The notes beneath the pieces were generated by a model. The model was given only the letters and a program-made list of their open reading frames with translations, did no database searches and was not told the origin of the DNA. From JAJDXW01 sp965214795 (lineage in GTDB: Bacteria > Pseudomonadota > Gammaproteobacteria > HK1): a stretch of 64,000 nucleotides of DNA. Positions 17,541 to 26,985 of the stretch are shown in pieces (position 1 is the stretch's first letter; each line of letters opens with the position of its first letter). The DNA lies in assembly GCA_965214795.1 (NCBI GenBank), contig OZ243976.1, forward strand, positions 5,146,001-5,210,000, given 5' to 3'. Position numbers and translations under genes: made by a program.

Positions 17541-18308
17541 TCATCGCTCCGCGAACCGCACCCGGAGACGGCGCATCCCGGAGAGCCAGCGGTCGTAGTC
17601 CGTGGTCTTGCGCCGCAGGTATTCGAGCACCTGGGGATGGGGCAGGATGAGGAACTCCTCGCGCTCCATCGTCTCGACGACGCAGTGCGCGAGCGCCTCG
17701 GGCTCGATCATGCCGTCGACGCTCGCGACCCCCTGCTCGCGCCCCGCGGTCATCGCGGTGCGCACCGCCTGCGGGCAGAGCACGGAGACCCGCACCCCGC
17801 GGTCGCCGTACGTGATGGCGAGGTATTCGGCGAAGGCGACCGCCGCGTGCTTGCTGACCGCGTAGGTCGCGGACCCCACGTGGGTGAGGAGCCCCGCCGC
17901 GGAGGCGGTGTTGACGAGGTACCCGCTCCCCCGGGCGGCCATCTTCCGGGCCACCGCCCGGGCCGCGTACACGTGGGCCATGACATGCAGGTCCCAGTTC
18001 CGCCGCCACTCCTCGTCGGGTGCCTCCTCCCCGCCCTCGACCGCAACCCCGGCGTTCGAGCAGAAGACGTCGATGGGGCCGAAGCGCTCTTCCGCCGCCG
18101 CGACGAGGGCCTCGACGGCCCGCTCGTCCGTCACGTCGCATGCGACCGCGAGCCCCCCGATCTCGCCGGCGACGGCCCGGAGCGGCTCGTCCTGAAGGTC
18201 CGCGAGCGCGACGCCCCTCGCACCCTCCCGGGCGAACCGCCGAGCGAGGGCCCGCCCGATACCGCTCGCCGCCCCGGTGACGACCGCCACCTTGCCCTCG
18301 ATCTTCAC
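17541..18308 (-). CDS. Short-chain dehydrogenase/reductase
   Basis: 255 residues of a classical SDR. Cofactor-binding TGAASGIGRALA at residues 11-22, CDVTDERAVE, CSNAGVAVEG (NAG motif), catalytic Ser in VNTASAAGLL and the YAVSKHAA active site (YxxxK) near residue 150. The acidic residue after the second strand (ADLQDE) suggests NAD(H) preference. Follows the APH-like kinase gene on the same strand with a 126-bp gap, so the two are probably cotranscribed; such pairs occur in acyl-CoA metabolism clusters. The substrate is unknown. Confidence 0.92.
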   Translation of the reverse strand: MKIEGKVAVVTGAASGIGRALARRFAREGARGVALADLQDEPLRAVAGEIGGLAVACDVTDERAVEALVAAAEERFGPIDVFCSNAGVAVEGGEEAPDEEWRRNWDLHVMAHVYAARAVARKMAARGSGYLVNTASAAGLLTHVGSATYAVSKHAAVAFAEYLAITYGDRGVRVSVLCPQAVRTAMTAGREQGVASVDGMIEPEALAHCVVETMEREEFLILPHPQVLEYLRRKTTDYDRWLSGMRRLRVRFAER

Positions 18309-18434
18309 GCCTTTATCTCCTCCTCGGACCCGGGATCGTGCCCGGAATCGTATCGTCGGCTGCCCATCCGCGCGGGCGAGCCGCGTCGAGCGGTGACCGC
18401 CTCGTCGCCGGTGCGAGCCTCCCGCGCGGCCGGG

Positions 18435-19490
18435 CTACCCGTCCCCGCTGGCGAGCCGCCACGCCCGCTCCGCCCGCACCCGGCAGTAGCCCGCGAAGCC
18501 GAGGGCGGTGTCGGAGCTCGCGTTGCCGTCGAGCCCGCGCCTGTAGACCCCCTGGATGATCGCGGCGCTCCGGAACAGGTTGTAGACCAGGTAGAAGTGC
18601 CAGTTCTCGATGCCGCCCCGACCCGCCATCTCGCAGTATCGGGCGACGAACTCCTGCTCGGTGGGGATGCCGAGCTCGTGGAGGTTGGGCCGGTTCAGTC
18701 CGTGCTGGTCGTCCTCGTCCGCGTAGTAGGTCTGGCACACGTAGCCGAGGTCGGCCAGCGGGTGCCCGAGGGTCGAGAGCTCCCAGTCGAGGACCGCGGC
18801 GATGCGAGGCTCGCCCGGATGCACGATGGCGTTGCCGAGCCGGTAGTCGCCGTGCACCACCACCGTCTCGGCTGCGGCCGGGATGTGCCGGGGCAGCCAC
18901 TCCATGAGCGCGTCCATCGCGGGGATGTCCTCGGTGCGGGACGCGAGGTACTGCTTGCTCCAGCGCGAGATCTGGCGCTCGTAGTAGTTGCCGGGCCGGC
19001 CGAAGGAGCCGAGCCCCACCTCCTCCGGCGGGACCGCGTGGAGCGCCGCGAGCACGTCGGCGAGGTGCCGGTAGACGGGTACGCGCTCGGCGGGGGACGC
19101 CCCGGGCATGAGGGGGCTCGCGTAGACCCGCCCCTCCACCTTCTCCATCACGTAGAACTTCGTGCCGATGATGCCGGGGTCCTCGCAGAGCAGGTGCATC
19201 CGGGGAACCGGCACCGCCGTCGACTCGAGCGCCTTCATGACCCGGTACTCCCGGTCGACCTGGTGGGCGGAGGGGAGGAGCTCACCCGGCGGCTGCTTGC
19301 GTAGGACGTACTCCCGCCCCCCGGCCTCGAGCAGGAACGTCGGGTTGCTCTGCCCCCCTTCGAACTGCCGCACCACGAGCGGCTCGCGGGTGGAAAAGCC
19401 CGGCAGGGACGTGCGCAGAAACCGCTCCAGCGCCCGTTCGTCGAAACGGTGAGCGGGCCGTACCGGCGTCAGCTCGGGAATGTCGCTCAC
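18435..19490 (-). CDS. Aminoglycoside-phosphotransferase-fold kinase (ACAD10/11 N-domain type)
   Basis: 351 residues. APH/choline-kinase fold: FEGGQSNPTFLLEAGGREYV (nucleotide loop), VLRKQPPGELLPSAHQVDREY with the ATP-binding Lys, catalytic HGDYRLGNAI and metal-binding VLDWELSTLGHPLADLGY. This subgroup resembles the kinase domain fused to acyl-CoA dehydrogenases in ACAD10/11, which phosphorylate 4-hydroxy acyl-CoAs. The GTG at 19490 (SDIPELTPVRP) is preceded by GAGGAG; an upstream ATG at 19565 has no signal. Confidence 0.9.
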   Translation of the reverse strand: MSDIPELTPVRPAHRFDERALERFLRTSLPGFSTREPLVVRQFEGGQSNPTFLLEAGGREYVLRKQPPGELLPSAHQVDREYRVMKALESTAVPVPRMHLLCEDPGIIGTKFYVMEKVEGRVYASPLMPGASPAERVPVYRHLADVLAALHAVPPEEVGLGSFGRPGNYYERQISRWSKQYLASRTEDIPAMDALMEWLPRHIPAAAETVVVHGDYRLGNAIVHPGEPRIAAVLDWELSTLGHPLADLGYVCQTYYADEDDQHGLNRPNLHELGIPTEQEFVARYCEMAGRGGIENWHFYLVYNLFRSAAIIQGVYRRGLDGNASSDTALGFAGYCRVRAERAWRLASGDG

Positions 19491-19954
19491 GGGCGGCTCC
19501 TCATCGGCGGGCGACGCCGAATGATACCCGCACCGCCCCCGCGCGCGTCCGGCTATAATTTTCACGAAGCGCGGATCGCCGGCACCGGCGTACCGGCGCG
19601 CTGGCTGTCATCCGGAGGCGGGATCGCCACCCCCACCCTGGTATCGAGGCCCCCTCTTTCGTCATGCTGATCGGAACGACCGCCGGCCCCGCGTCCCGAC
19701 CCCCGACCCCCGTGCGCGCCGTCGGCGCCGATCGCCCGCGTCCGCGCCCGCGTCTTCTGTGTATGCCGGTTTCAGGTGGCCGGGCAGGCCGGGTAAGTCG
19801 GCGCCATGCCGGGCCGTCTTCGTTCCCGGTAGATGGTTGGCCGACAAGCGTGCGGGAGTCGGCCGGCGAACCGCATCGAGGGTGGCGTCTCGTCCCGGCG
19901 GCCTGCTCCACGTTCGCGGGCTCGAAGGCCGTTCCGGCGTTCATCCCCTGACGC
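19491..19954. other. Gene-free divergent intergenic region
   Basis: Separates the divergent kinase and terC genes, so it should hold both promoters. No protein frame or structured RNA recognised; in particular I could not see a convincing yybP-ykoY motif, which often precedes terC. Confidence 0.4.
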
Positions 19955-20596
19955 ATGTTCCCCGCGATAGATCCGGGCGCCCTCGGCGCCCTCGCCCAGG
20001 TCATCCTGATCGACCTTGTCCTCGCCGGCGACAACGCCGTCGCGGTGGCCCTCGCCGCCGCCGGCCTTCCCGCACATCAGCGCCGCCGGGTGATCGTGAG
20101 CGGCATCGCCCTCGCGGCCGTACTGCGCGTGCTCTTCGCCCTCCTGACCGTGCAGCTCCTGAAGCTCCCCGGGCTGCTGCTCGCCGGCGGCGTCCTCCTC
20201 CTCTGGATCGCGTGGAACCTCACGGTGGAGATCCGCCGCCAACACCCTCCCGAGGTGGCCGGCCGGAAGGAGACGGGGCAGGCGGAGCGGATGCGCAGGC
20301 GCCCCCCCGGCAAGACGGTGCGCCAGGCGATGACCCAGATCCTCATCGCGGACTTCTCGATGTCCCTCGACAACGTGCTCGGGGTGGCGGCGGTCGCCCG
20401 CGAGCATCCCTTCGTCCTCGTGATCGGGCTCGCCCTCTCCGTCGCGTTCATGGGGTTCGCCGCCTCGATCATCGCCCGGCTGCTCGAGCGGCACCGCTGG
20501 ATCGCGTGGGCGGGCGTGGTGCTCATCTTCTGGGTCGGGATCGTGATGGTCTACGAAGGGGGGCAAGAAGTCCTCCAGATCGTCCGCGCCGCCTGA
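19955..20596 (+). CDS. TerC/YjbE family integral membrane protein
   Basis: 213 residues, about six TM segments. Two conserved acidic TM motifs of the TerC family are visible: VILIDLVLAGDNAVAVALAA (N-terminal half) and QILIADFSMSLDNVLGVAAV (C-terminal half), an inverted repeat layout. Members export Mn(II) or are linked to metal stress; the ligand here is inferred. The cytoplasmic loop between (residues 88-125) is Arg/Lys-rich. Confidence 0.9.
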   Translation: MFPAIDPGALGALAQVILIDLVLAGDNAVAVALAAAGLPAHQRRRVIVSGIALAAVLRVLFALLTVQLLKLPGLLLAGGVLLLWIAWNLTVEIRRQHPPEVAGRKETGQAERMRRRPPGKTVRQAMTQILIADFSMSLDNVLGVAAVAREHPFVLVIGLALSVAFMGFAASIIARLLERHRWIAWAGVVLIFWVGIVMVYEGGQEVLQIVRAA

Positions 20597-20777
20597 CCAC
20601 CGATCCCAGCCACCTGACCACCGATCCCACGATCCCATTGGAATCCCCGCCGCGCGGGAACCGCCGGCCGGGCGGCCGGGATCGGCGGACTCGCGTCCTG
20701 GAGTTCCCGCCCGCGGGGCGCCGACGGCAGGTCGGGTTCGCCGCGGGCGTGAACGGACTTAGAATCCCCGCCCACAG

Positions 20778-21011
20778 CCCGAAAGGATCACCGACTTTCG
20801 TCGCGAGGGGGCCAGGATGCCCCACGATCTCCCCACGATCTCATGGAGGAACGGGCCGCCCGGACCGAGAGCGCGCGTGCGCGCGGCTGAAGGCGTAGCC
20901 GACACTGGCTCGACACTGGCGCGTGCGCGCGGTCGAAGCGGCTTGCGAGAGTACGGCCCGCTACCGCGAGCGGATGGGCGGCCGCAGCGGGAAGTCGGTG
21001 ATCTTTTCGGG
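20778..21011 (+). repeat. Family A miniature inverted-repeat element, copy 3
   Basis: 234 bp; ends CCCGAAAGGATCACCGACTT and AAGTCGGTGATCTTTTCGGG have matching changes. Internally it carries an 11-bp tandem duplication (CCCCACGATCT) and a 10-bp one (GGCTCGACACT region), making it longer than copies 2 and 4. It lies between terC and ileS. A short tandem repeat of CCTGACCACCGATCCCA precedes it at about 20594-20632. Confidence 0.88.
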
Positions 21012-21087
21012 GCAGGAGCAACCGGCGGCGAGGGCGCCCTCCCCCGGACGCAGTGACCCGGAGTCCCCGCCCCGGCGAAGGAGGAGC

Positions 21088-24000
21088 ATGAACTTTCGCG
21101 AAGTCGACAGCCGCTACGACGGCGTGCGGCTCGAGGAAGAGATCCTCGAGTGGTGGCGGGCCGACCAGGTGTTCGAAGCCTGCCAGCGCGAGACCGAGGG
21201 CCGGCCTCTCTACGTATGGAACGACGGCCCGCCGACCGCGAACGGCCGGCCCGGGCTCCACCACGTCCTCGCCCGCACCTTCAAGGACCTGTTCCCCCGC
21301 TACAAGGCCATGCGCGGCTACCACTGCCCGCGTCGGGCCGGCTGGGACACCCACGGCCTGCCCGTCGAACACGAGATCGAGAAGGAGCTCGGGATCTTCG
21401 AGAAGTCCCGGATCGAGCGCGAGGTAGGGGTCGAGGAGTTCACCCGGCGGTGCCGCGAGTCGGTCATGCGCTACATCGGGGACTGGGAGCGGATGACCGA
21501 GCGCATGGGCTTCTGGGTGGACATGGGCGACGCCTACTACACCCTCGACAACGCCTACATCGAGTCGGTCTGGCACCTGCTCAAGATCATCTGGGACAAG
21601 GGGCTCCTGTACCGCGGGTACAAGGTCGTGCCCTACGACCCGCGGATCGGGGCCACCCTCTCGTCGCACGAGGTGTCGCTCGGCTACCGGGAGGTCGAGG
21701 ACCCGTCCGTCTACGTCCGCTTCCCCGTCGCCGGCGAGCCGGCCGCCGGCTCCGCACCCCGTGGCGGTGACGGTGGCGGGGATGGCAGGGACCAGCGCCG
21801 CGTCTCGTTCCTCGTCTGGACCACCACCCCCTGGACCCTTCCCTCCAACCTCGCTCTCGCCGTTCACCCGGACGTCGACTACGCGTGCGTGCGGGACGGC
21901 GACGAGACCCTCATCCTCGCCGCGAAACGGGTCGAGGCGGTGCTCGGCGACCGCGCGGGAGCGGTCGAACGGACCGTCACCGGAAGCGAGCTCGCGGGCC
22001 TTCGCTACGAGCCCCCGTTCGACTTCCTGAAGCCCGGGCCAAGCGCGGCGGACGCGGCCCATCGGGTGAGGACCGCGGACTTCGTGACCACCGACGAGGG
22101 GACCGGGGTCGTGCACGCGGCGCCCGCCTACGGGGCGGACGACCTCGAGCTGGGGATGGAGCACGGGCTTCCCGTGCTGCACGGGGTCGGCCTCGACGGC
22201 CACTTCCTCCCGGAGGTGGGGCCGGTCGCCGGGCGCTTCTTCAAGGACGCGGACCCGGTGCTCGTCGACCTCCTGCGCGCGAGCGGGCGGCTCTATCGGG
22301 CCGGGACCCACGTGCACAACTACCCGCATGGATGGCGCACCGGCGACCCGCTCATCTACTACGCGAAGGACGCCTGGTACATCCGCACCACCGCCCGACG
22401 CGACCGGCTGGTCGAGCTCAACCGGACCATCAACTGGGTGCCGGAGCACGTCCGCGACGGACGTTTCGGCAACTGGCTCGAGCACAACGTGGACTGGGCG
22501 CTCTCGCGCGAGCGTTTCTGGGGGACCCCCCTCCCGGTGTGGACGGACGGGGACGGCGACTTCCTCTGCATCGGCTCGCGGGCGGAGCTCGAGGGGCTCT
22601 GCGGGCGGGCGCTCGGAGACCTCGACCTGCACCGCCCCGCGGTGGACGAGATCGAGTTCGTGCACCCGAAGAACGGCCGCACCTACCGACGGGTGCCGGA
22701 AGTCATCGACTGCTGGTTCGACTCGGGCGCGATGTCGTACGCCCAATGGCACTGGCCCTTCGAGAACGCGGAACGGTTCGAGAAAGGCTTCCCCGCCGAC
22801 TACATCTGCGAGGCGGTCGATCAGACGCGGGGCTGGTTCTACACCCTGCACGCCATCTCCACCCTCGTCTCGGACAGCGTGGCCTACCGCAACTGCATCT
22901 GCCTCGGCCACATCGTCGACAAGGACGGGAAGAAGATGTCCAAGTCGGTCGGCAACGTCATCGACCCGTGGGCCGTCTTCGACGGGACCGGCGCAGACCC
23001 CCTTCGCTGGTACCTCGCGGCCCGGATCGCCCCGGGGGCCCGGAAGCGGGTCTCGCTCGACCTCGTGCGGGAGGTCGCGCAGACGTTCATCAACACCTGG
23101 TGGAACACCTACGCGTTCTTCGTGCTCTACGCGCGCCTCGACGAGGTGGACGTGACCGCGGACGTGCCGCTGGCCCGCCGGCCCGAGATCGACCGCTGGA
23201 TCCTCGCCCTGCTCCAGCGAACGGTCGGGACGGCGACCGCGTGTCTGGACGCCTACGACGCCCACGGGGCCGGTCGGGTCATCGAATCCTTCGTCGACCA
23301 GCTCAGCAACTGGTACGTACGGCGCAACCGCCGGCGCTTCTGGAAGGCGGCGGCGGGGGAGGACAAGCAGTCCGCCTACCTCACCCTCTACGAGTGCCTC
23401 GACGCGGCCAACCGGATGATGGCCCCCTTCATGCCGTTCACCGCGGAGGCGGTCTACGCGAACCTCGTCCGCACCGTCCGTCCGGACGCCCCCGCGAGCG
23501 TCCACGTCGCCGCGTGGCCGGAGGTGGACGAGGCGAAGAGGGACGACGCCCTCGTCGCGGACTTCGACGCCGTCCAGCAGGTCGTCGCCCTCGGACGGGC
23601 CGCGCGGAACGCGTCGCGGGTGCGGGTGCGCCAGCCCCTGCCCCGCCTCCTCGTGCGGGCGCCCGGCCGGGCGGAGGCAAGCGCGGTCACCCGGCTCGAA
23701 GCCCACATCCTGGAGGAGCTCAACATCAAACATCTGGAGCTGGCGGACGCGGATGCCGAGCTGGTGGGCTACCGGATCCGGCCGAACCTGCCCCGGCTCG
23801 GGCGGCGCTTTCGAGGGCTCGTCCCCGCCATCCGCCAGGCCCTCGAGGAGGCTTCCGACGCGACGCGCCGGACCATCGCCCGGGCCGTCGCGACGGGCGA
23901 AGGCCATCGGCTGGAAGCGGGCGGCGAGACCCTCGACCTCGAGGCGGAGGACTTCCTCGTCGAGAGCACCTCCGCCGAAGGCTATTCGTCGGCCGAGGAC

Positions 24001-24306
24001 GGCGGCTACCTCGTCGGGCTCGACACCCGGCTCGACGAGACGCTCCGCCGCGAGGGACTCGCCCGCGAGCTGGTACGCACCGTTCAGGAGGCGCGCAAGC
24101 AGGCCGGGCTCGAGGTATCGGATCGAATCCGGCTCCGCGTCGTCGGCTCGCCGGCGATTGCGGCGGCCCTCGCGGAACACCGCGACTACGTGATGGAGGA
24201 GACCCTCAGCCACGAGCTCCTGGACAACGGCGGGTTCGGCACGGAGTACGAAGCCGAGCACCGCCTCGACGAGGAGCACTGGTCCATCGGCCTCGCTCGG
24301 CGTTAG
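21088..24306 (+). CDS. ileS: Isoleucyl-tRNA synthetase, type 2 (eukaryote-like)
   Basis: 1072 residues; charges tRNA-Ile. HIGH-region PPTANGRPGLHH (about residue 48), editing-domain segments (LVWTTTPWTLPSNLALA, EGTGVVHAAPAYGADD), KMSKS loop DGKKMSKSVGN at about 615, then anticodon domain FINTWWNTYAFFV and a long C-terminal domain. The layout matches type 2 enzymes such as that of Thermus, not the E. coli type 1. The cysteine pairs that bind zinc in the Thermus enzyme are replaced (VPYDPRIGATLSSHEV and YPHGWRTGDPLIYY). A Gly/Asp-rich insert occurs near residue 225. The ATG follows GGAGGAG. No lspA neighbour. Confidence 0.96.
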   Translation: MNFREVDSRYDGVRLEEEILEWWRADQVFEACQRETEGRPLYVWNDGPPTANGRPGLHHVLARTFKDLFPRYKAMRGYHCPRRAGWDTHGLPVEHEIEKELGIFEKSRIEREVGVEEFTRRCRESVMRYIGDWERMTERMGFWVDMGDAYYTLDNAYIESVWHLLKIIWDKGLLYRGYKVVPYDPRIGATLSSHEVSLGYREVEDPSVYVRFPVAGEPAAGSAPRGGDGGGDGRDQRRVSFLVWTTTPWTLPSNLALAVHPDVDYACVRDGDETLILAAKRVEAVLGDRAGAVERTVTGSELAGLRYEPPFDFLKPGPSAADAAHRVRTADFVTTDEGTGVVHAAPAYGADDLELGMEHGLPVLHGVGLDGHFLPEVGPVAGRFFKDADPVLVDLLRASGRLYRAGTHVHNYPHGWRTGDPLIYYAKDAWYIRTTARRDRLVELNRTINWVPEHVRDGRFGNWLEHNVDWALSRERFWGTPLPVWTDGDGDFLCIGSRAELEGLCGRALGDLDLHRPAVDEIEFVHPKNGRTYRRVPEVIDCWFDSGAMSYAQWHWPFENAERFEKGFPADYICEAVDQTRGWFYTLHAISTLVSDSVAYRNCICLGHIVDKDGKKMSKSVGNVIDPWAVFDGTGADPLRWYLAARIAPGARKRVSLDLVREVAQTFINTWWNTYAFFVLYARLDEVDVTADVPLARRPEIDRWILALLQRTVGTATACLDAYDAHGAGRVIESFVDQLSNWYVRRNRRRFWKAAAGEDKQSAYLTLYECLDAANRMMAPFMPFTAEAVYANLVRTVRPDAPASVHVAAWPEVDEAKRDDALVADFDAVQQVVALGRAARNASRVRVRQPLPRLLVRAPGRAEASAVTRLEAHILEELNIKHLELADADAELVGYRIRPNLPRLGRRFRGLVPAIRQALEEASDATRRTIARAVATGEGHRLEAGGETLDLEAEDFLVESTSAEGYSSAEDGGYLVGLDTRLDETLRREGLARELVRTVQEARKQAGLEVSDRIRLRVVGSPAIAAALAEHRDYVMEETLSHELLDNGGFGTEYEAEHRLDEEHWSIGLARR

Positions 24307-24412
24307 CCTCTGGAGGAAGCCGGAAGAGGCGCCGTCGGCCGCGCGCCGGCGGCGCTTCGGCACGGCGCGGCGCGCACCCTCGCCAAGCCCCTGCGACACC
24401 TCGGGAGAGACG

Positions 24413-25207
24413 ATGACGGCAACCGCATCGGACCTGCACCCGGCACACCGGATCCCGGACGGAATCCCGCCCGAAGAGTGGGCGGTGCGCTGTGACCTCG
24501 CCGCCGCGTACCGCCTGTGTGCGCTCTACGGCTGGACCGACCTCAACAACACCCATATTTCGGCCCGCGTCCCCGGCACCGAGGACGAGTTCCTGCTGAA
24601 CCCGTTCGGGCTCTTCTTCGAGGAGATCACCGCTTCCTCGCTCATCCGGGTGGATCGAGAGGGGAACGTGGTGGGCGGCTCGGACTTCGGCATGAACAAG
24701 GCGGGCTTCATCATCCACGGCGCGATCCACCTGAGCCATCCGCACCTGCACTACGTCATGCACACCCACTCCCGCTACGGGGTAGCGGTGTCGATGCAGA
24801 AGGAGGGGCTGCTCCCCAACAGCCAGAAGGCCCTCACCGTCCTCGGTTGGACCGGCTACCACGACTACGAGGGGACCGCCACCGAAGCGAGCGAGCAACC
24901 GCGCATCGTCCGCGACCTCGGCGACAAGCGCCTGCTCATCCTCCGCAACCACGGGCTGCTGTCGGTGGGAGAGACGATGGGCGAGGCGTTCGTGTGGATC
25001 TACCGGCTGGAGACCGCGTGCCGCCACCAGATCGACGCGCTCGCGGGCGGTGCCGAGCTGCAGCCGCTCTCACCCGAGACCCGGGAGCGGACCATCCGGC
25101 AGGGGCTGAAGATGTACGGCCGGGGCGGCTTCGTCGAGGTCGGCAAGGAATGGCCCGCCCTGCTCCGCCAGCTCGAGCGGGCCGGCATGAACGACTACCG
25201 CACCTGA
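24413..25207 (+). CDS. Class II aldolase/adducin family protein
   Basis: 264 residues. Zinc-dependent aldolase fold: NNTHISARVPGTEDEFLLNP (phosphate/substrate loop), then the metal-binding HTHSRYGVAVS (HxH) and the third histidine in LRNHGLLSVGETMGEAF. The family includes fuculose-phosphate aldolase and many decarboxylase-like or adducin-like proteins; the specific substrate is not clear. It lies 106 bp after ileS and faces the FAH-family gene, which is convergent. Confidence 0.9.
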   Translation: MTATASDLHPAHRIPDGIPPEEWAVRCDLAAAYRLCALYGWTDLNNTHISARVPGTEDEFLLNPFGLFFEEITASSLIRVDREGNVVGGSDFGMNKAGFIIHGAIHLSHPHLHYVMHTHSRYGVAVSMQKEGLLPNSQKALTVLGWTGYHDYEGTATEASEQPRIVRDLGDKRLLILRNHGLLSVGETMGEAFVWIYRLETACRHQIDALAGGAELQPLSPETRERTIRQGLKMYGRGGFVEVGKEWPALLRQLERAGMNDYRT

Positions 25208-25286
25208 GCCGGCCGCCGGATCGGATCGCGAGCGGGTCGATCACCCGCGCCCTGCGACGCGGCCCGGGCCGCGCCCGGCGGCGACT

Positions 25287-26099
25287 TCACTCCACCTCGT
25301 TCTCGAGCACGAGCTCCGCGACCGAGACGCGCACCGCGTCGCTTGGGCGAAGGGTGAAATCGTCGGGCGGCACGATGCCCGTGCCGGTCATGAGGAACGC
25401 ACCGCCCGGGAAATCGAGATCGGTGAAGAGCCACTTCGCGATCTCTTCGAGAGAGCGCTTGAGCCGAGAGGTGCGGGTCTCGCCTTCGAACGCCGGAGCG
25501 TCGCCGCGCTCGATTACGAGCTGGACGGGCAAGTCCCGCATCGCGTCCGGCTCGGCGATCACGATGCCCGGGCCGAGGGCGCACGAACCGTTGTAGACCT
25601 TGGCCTGCGGAAGGTAGAGGGGGTTCTCCCCCTCGATGCTGCGCGAGGAGACGTCGTTGCCGGCCGTATAGCCGACGATCGCGCCCTCGCGGTTCAGCAC
25701 GAGCGCAAGCTCCGGCTCGGGAACGTTCCACGAGCTGTCCGGGCGGACCCGGATCCGCCCGCGGTGGCCGACCACCCGCCACCCGTTGGACTTGAAGAAC
25801 ACCTCGACCCGCTCGGCCTCGTAGACGCGGTCGTAGACGTCCGCGGTCTCGGACTCCGCCATGCGGGCTTCCCGGCTCCGGAGGTAGGTGACACCCGCCG
25901 CCCACACTTCCTGGTCGTCCTCGATGGGGGCAAGCAGCTCGCCCTGCGCCGGCTCGTCGGTGCGCGCCTCGGCGAGCGCCCCGCGCATCTCCGAGCGAGG
26001 GCGCCGGAGGAGCGAATCGACCCGAAAGCCTTCGGTCAGCCAGTGTCCGTCGACCGCCCAGCGCGGCTTGCAGGGTGTCTCGTGGCGGGTGAGGTACAT
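25287..26099 (-). CDS. Fumarylacetoacetate hydrolase family protein (sugar-acid dehydratase-like subgroup)
   Basis: 270 residues. FAH fold with metal ligands in VTYLRSREARMAE, EPELALVLNREGAIVGYTAGNDVSSR and the downstream FNGS-like VYNGSCALGP. VEVFFKSNGWRVVGHRG is the loop seen in FAH proteins acting on 2-keto-3-deoxy sugar acids. The N-terminus MYLTRHETPCKPRW is chosen as start, with GAGGAG upstream; the frame is open further 5' without a better start. Function beyond a C-C or C-O lyase acting on a keto acid is inferred. Confidence 0.85.
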   Translation of the reverse strand: MYLTRHETPCKPRWAVDGHWLTEGFRVDSLLRRPRSEMRGALAEARTDEPAQGELLAPIEDDQEVWAAGVTYLRSREARMAESETADVYDRVYEAERVEVFFKSNGWRVVGHRGRIRVRPDSSWNVPEPELALVLNREGAIVGYTAGNDVSSRSIEGENPLYLPQAKVYNGSCALGPGIVIAEPDAMRDLPVQLVIERGDAPAFEGETRTSRLKRSLEEIAKWLFTDLDFPGGAFLMTGTGIVPPDDFTLRPSDAVRVSVAELVLENEVE

Positions 26100-26575
26100 G
26101 GGGGGAACTCTCCTCGTGCAGGACGACGGTGCGGGTGCGGAACGCTCCGCCGTGAAGCGGGCGGGCGCGATCGTGAACCCTGAGCGGGCGCGGTCCACCA
26201 CGCACATCGGCCGTCGCGGGGAGACCGGGGGGCCCGGCCCCTGGCCGGGGTTGCCGTCCGGGCTCCCCGCCCCGGTCGAATCCGGCCAGCCTGCCGGCAC
26301 GAGGCCCGCTCGTTCCGGGCCACCGCGGCCGACCGGGTGCCCGGTGGGCGGCGTCACGAGAAGCGGCAACTCAGCGGGAGGAGGACCGGCGCGAACCGAC
26401 GGCCGGACGCCTCCGGAGCGACCGGAGCCGGCCGGCGCACCTCGACCCCGAGGACACCGGTCACCGTCCCCGAGTGGCGGGCGAGGCACCCCCAGCCACC
26501 TCTTCGAGGATGTGGGTCCCGGTTCGTCCCGCGCCGGCGAGATCCCGGCCGGGACGGGCGACGACGGCCCTCAGC
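26100..26575. other. Gene-free interval upstream of the FAH gene
   Basis: 476 bp with no convincing frame or repeat; it should carry the FAH promoter and the csrA 3' end signals, none recognisable by eye. Confidence 0.4.
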
Positions 26576-26767
26576 TCATTCGCCGCCCCCCTCCCTGCTT
26601 CCTTCACCCTGCCGGATTCGTTCGTAGATCTCCTCGCGGTGCACTGCCACCTCGCGCGGAGCGGTCACTCCGATCCGCACCTGCTGGCCCTTTACCTCGA
26701 GCACCTTGACTCGGACATCATCCCCGATGACCAGGGTTTCGCCCGCTCGCCGCGTAAGTATGAGCAT
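26576..26767 (-). CDS. csrA: Carbon storage regulator CsrA
   Basis: 63 residues, standard length. MLILTRRAGETLVIGDDVRVKVLEVKG is the conserved first half with the RNA-contacting R6/R7-type residues, and APREVAVHREEIYERI the second RNA-binding strand with the key Arg (VHREE). Dimeric translational regulator that binds GGA sites in leaders. GGGAGAGGGTG precedes the ATG. Solitary, not next to alaS as in enterics. Confidence 0.97.
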   Translation of the reverse strand: MLILTRRAGETLVIGDDVRVKVLEVKGQQVRIGVTAPREVAVHREEIYERIRQGEGSREGGGE

Positions 26768-26985
26768 CACCCTCTCCCCTGCCTGCGGGCAGGTACCGCC
26801 ATCATAGCCTATTCCCGCCTGCCCCTGCCGGTGGACCGAATGGCGGCTCGACGCTCCGGCGTTTTCCGGGCCCGGCCGCGGAGGCAGCGGGAACGGTTCG
26901 TCTCCTGGTTTCCAAACAGACCATTTGGTTCGTTCAAGACGAGCACAGCCTGTCCGCGCCGAAGAATGCGGCCCCCCGGCGCCCG

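Noticed and set aside
17442..19304. A 620-codon plus-strand frame over the SDR and kinase genes
   Set aside because: Shadow of the two real minus-strand genes; no start signal or recognisable domain.
19568..19954. A yybP-ykoY manganese riboswitch ahead of the TerC gene
   Set aside because: Expected from family context, but I could not find the conserved core or pairing in the leader by eye.
20788..24399. A 1200-codon open frame antisense to ileS, and an 840-codon frame in another register
   Set aside because: Composition is Arg/Gly/Pro/Val-rich without motifs; long spurious frames are expected opposite GC-rich genes, and ileS itself is unambiguous.
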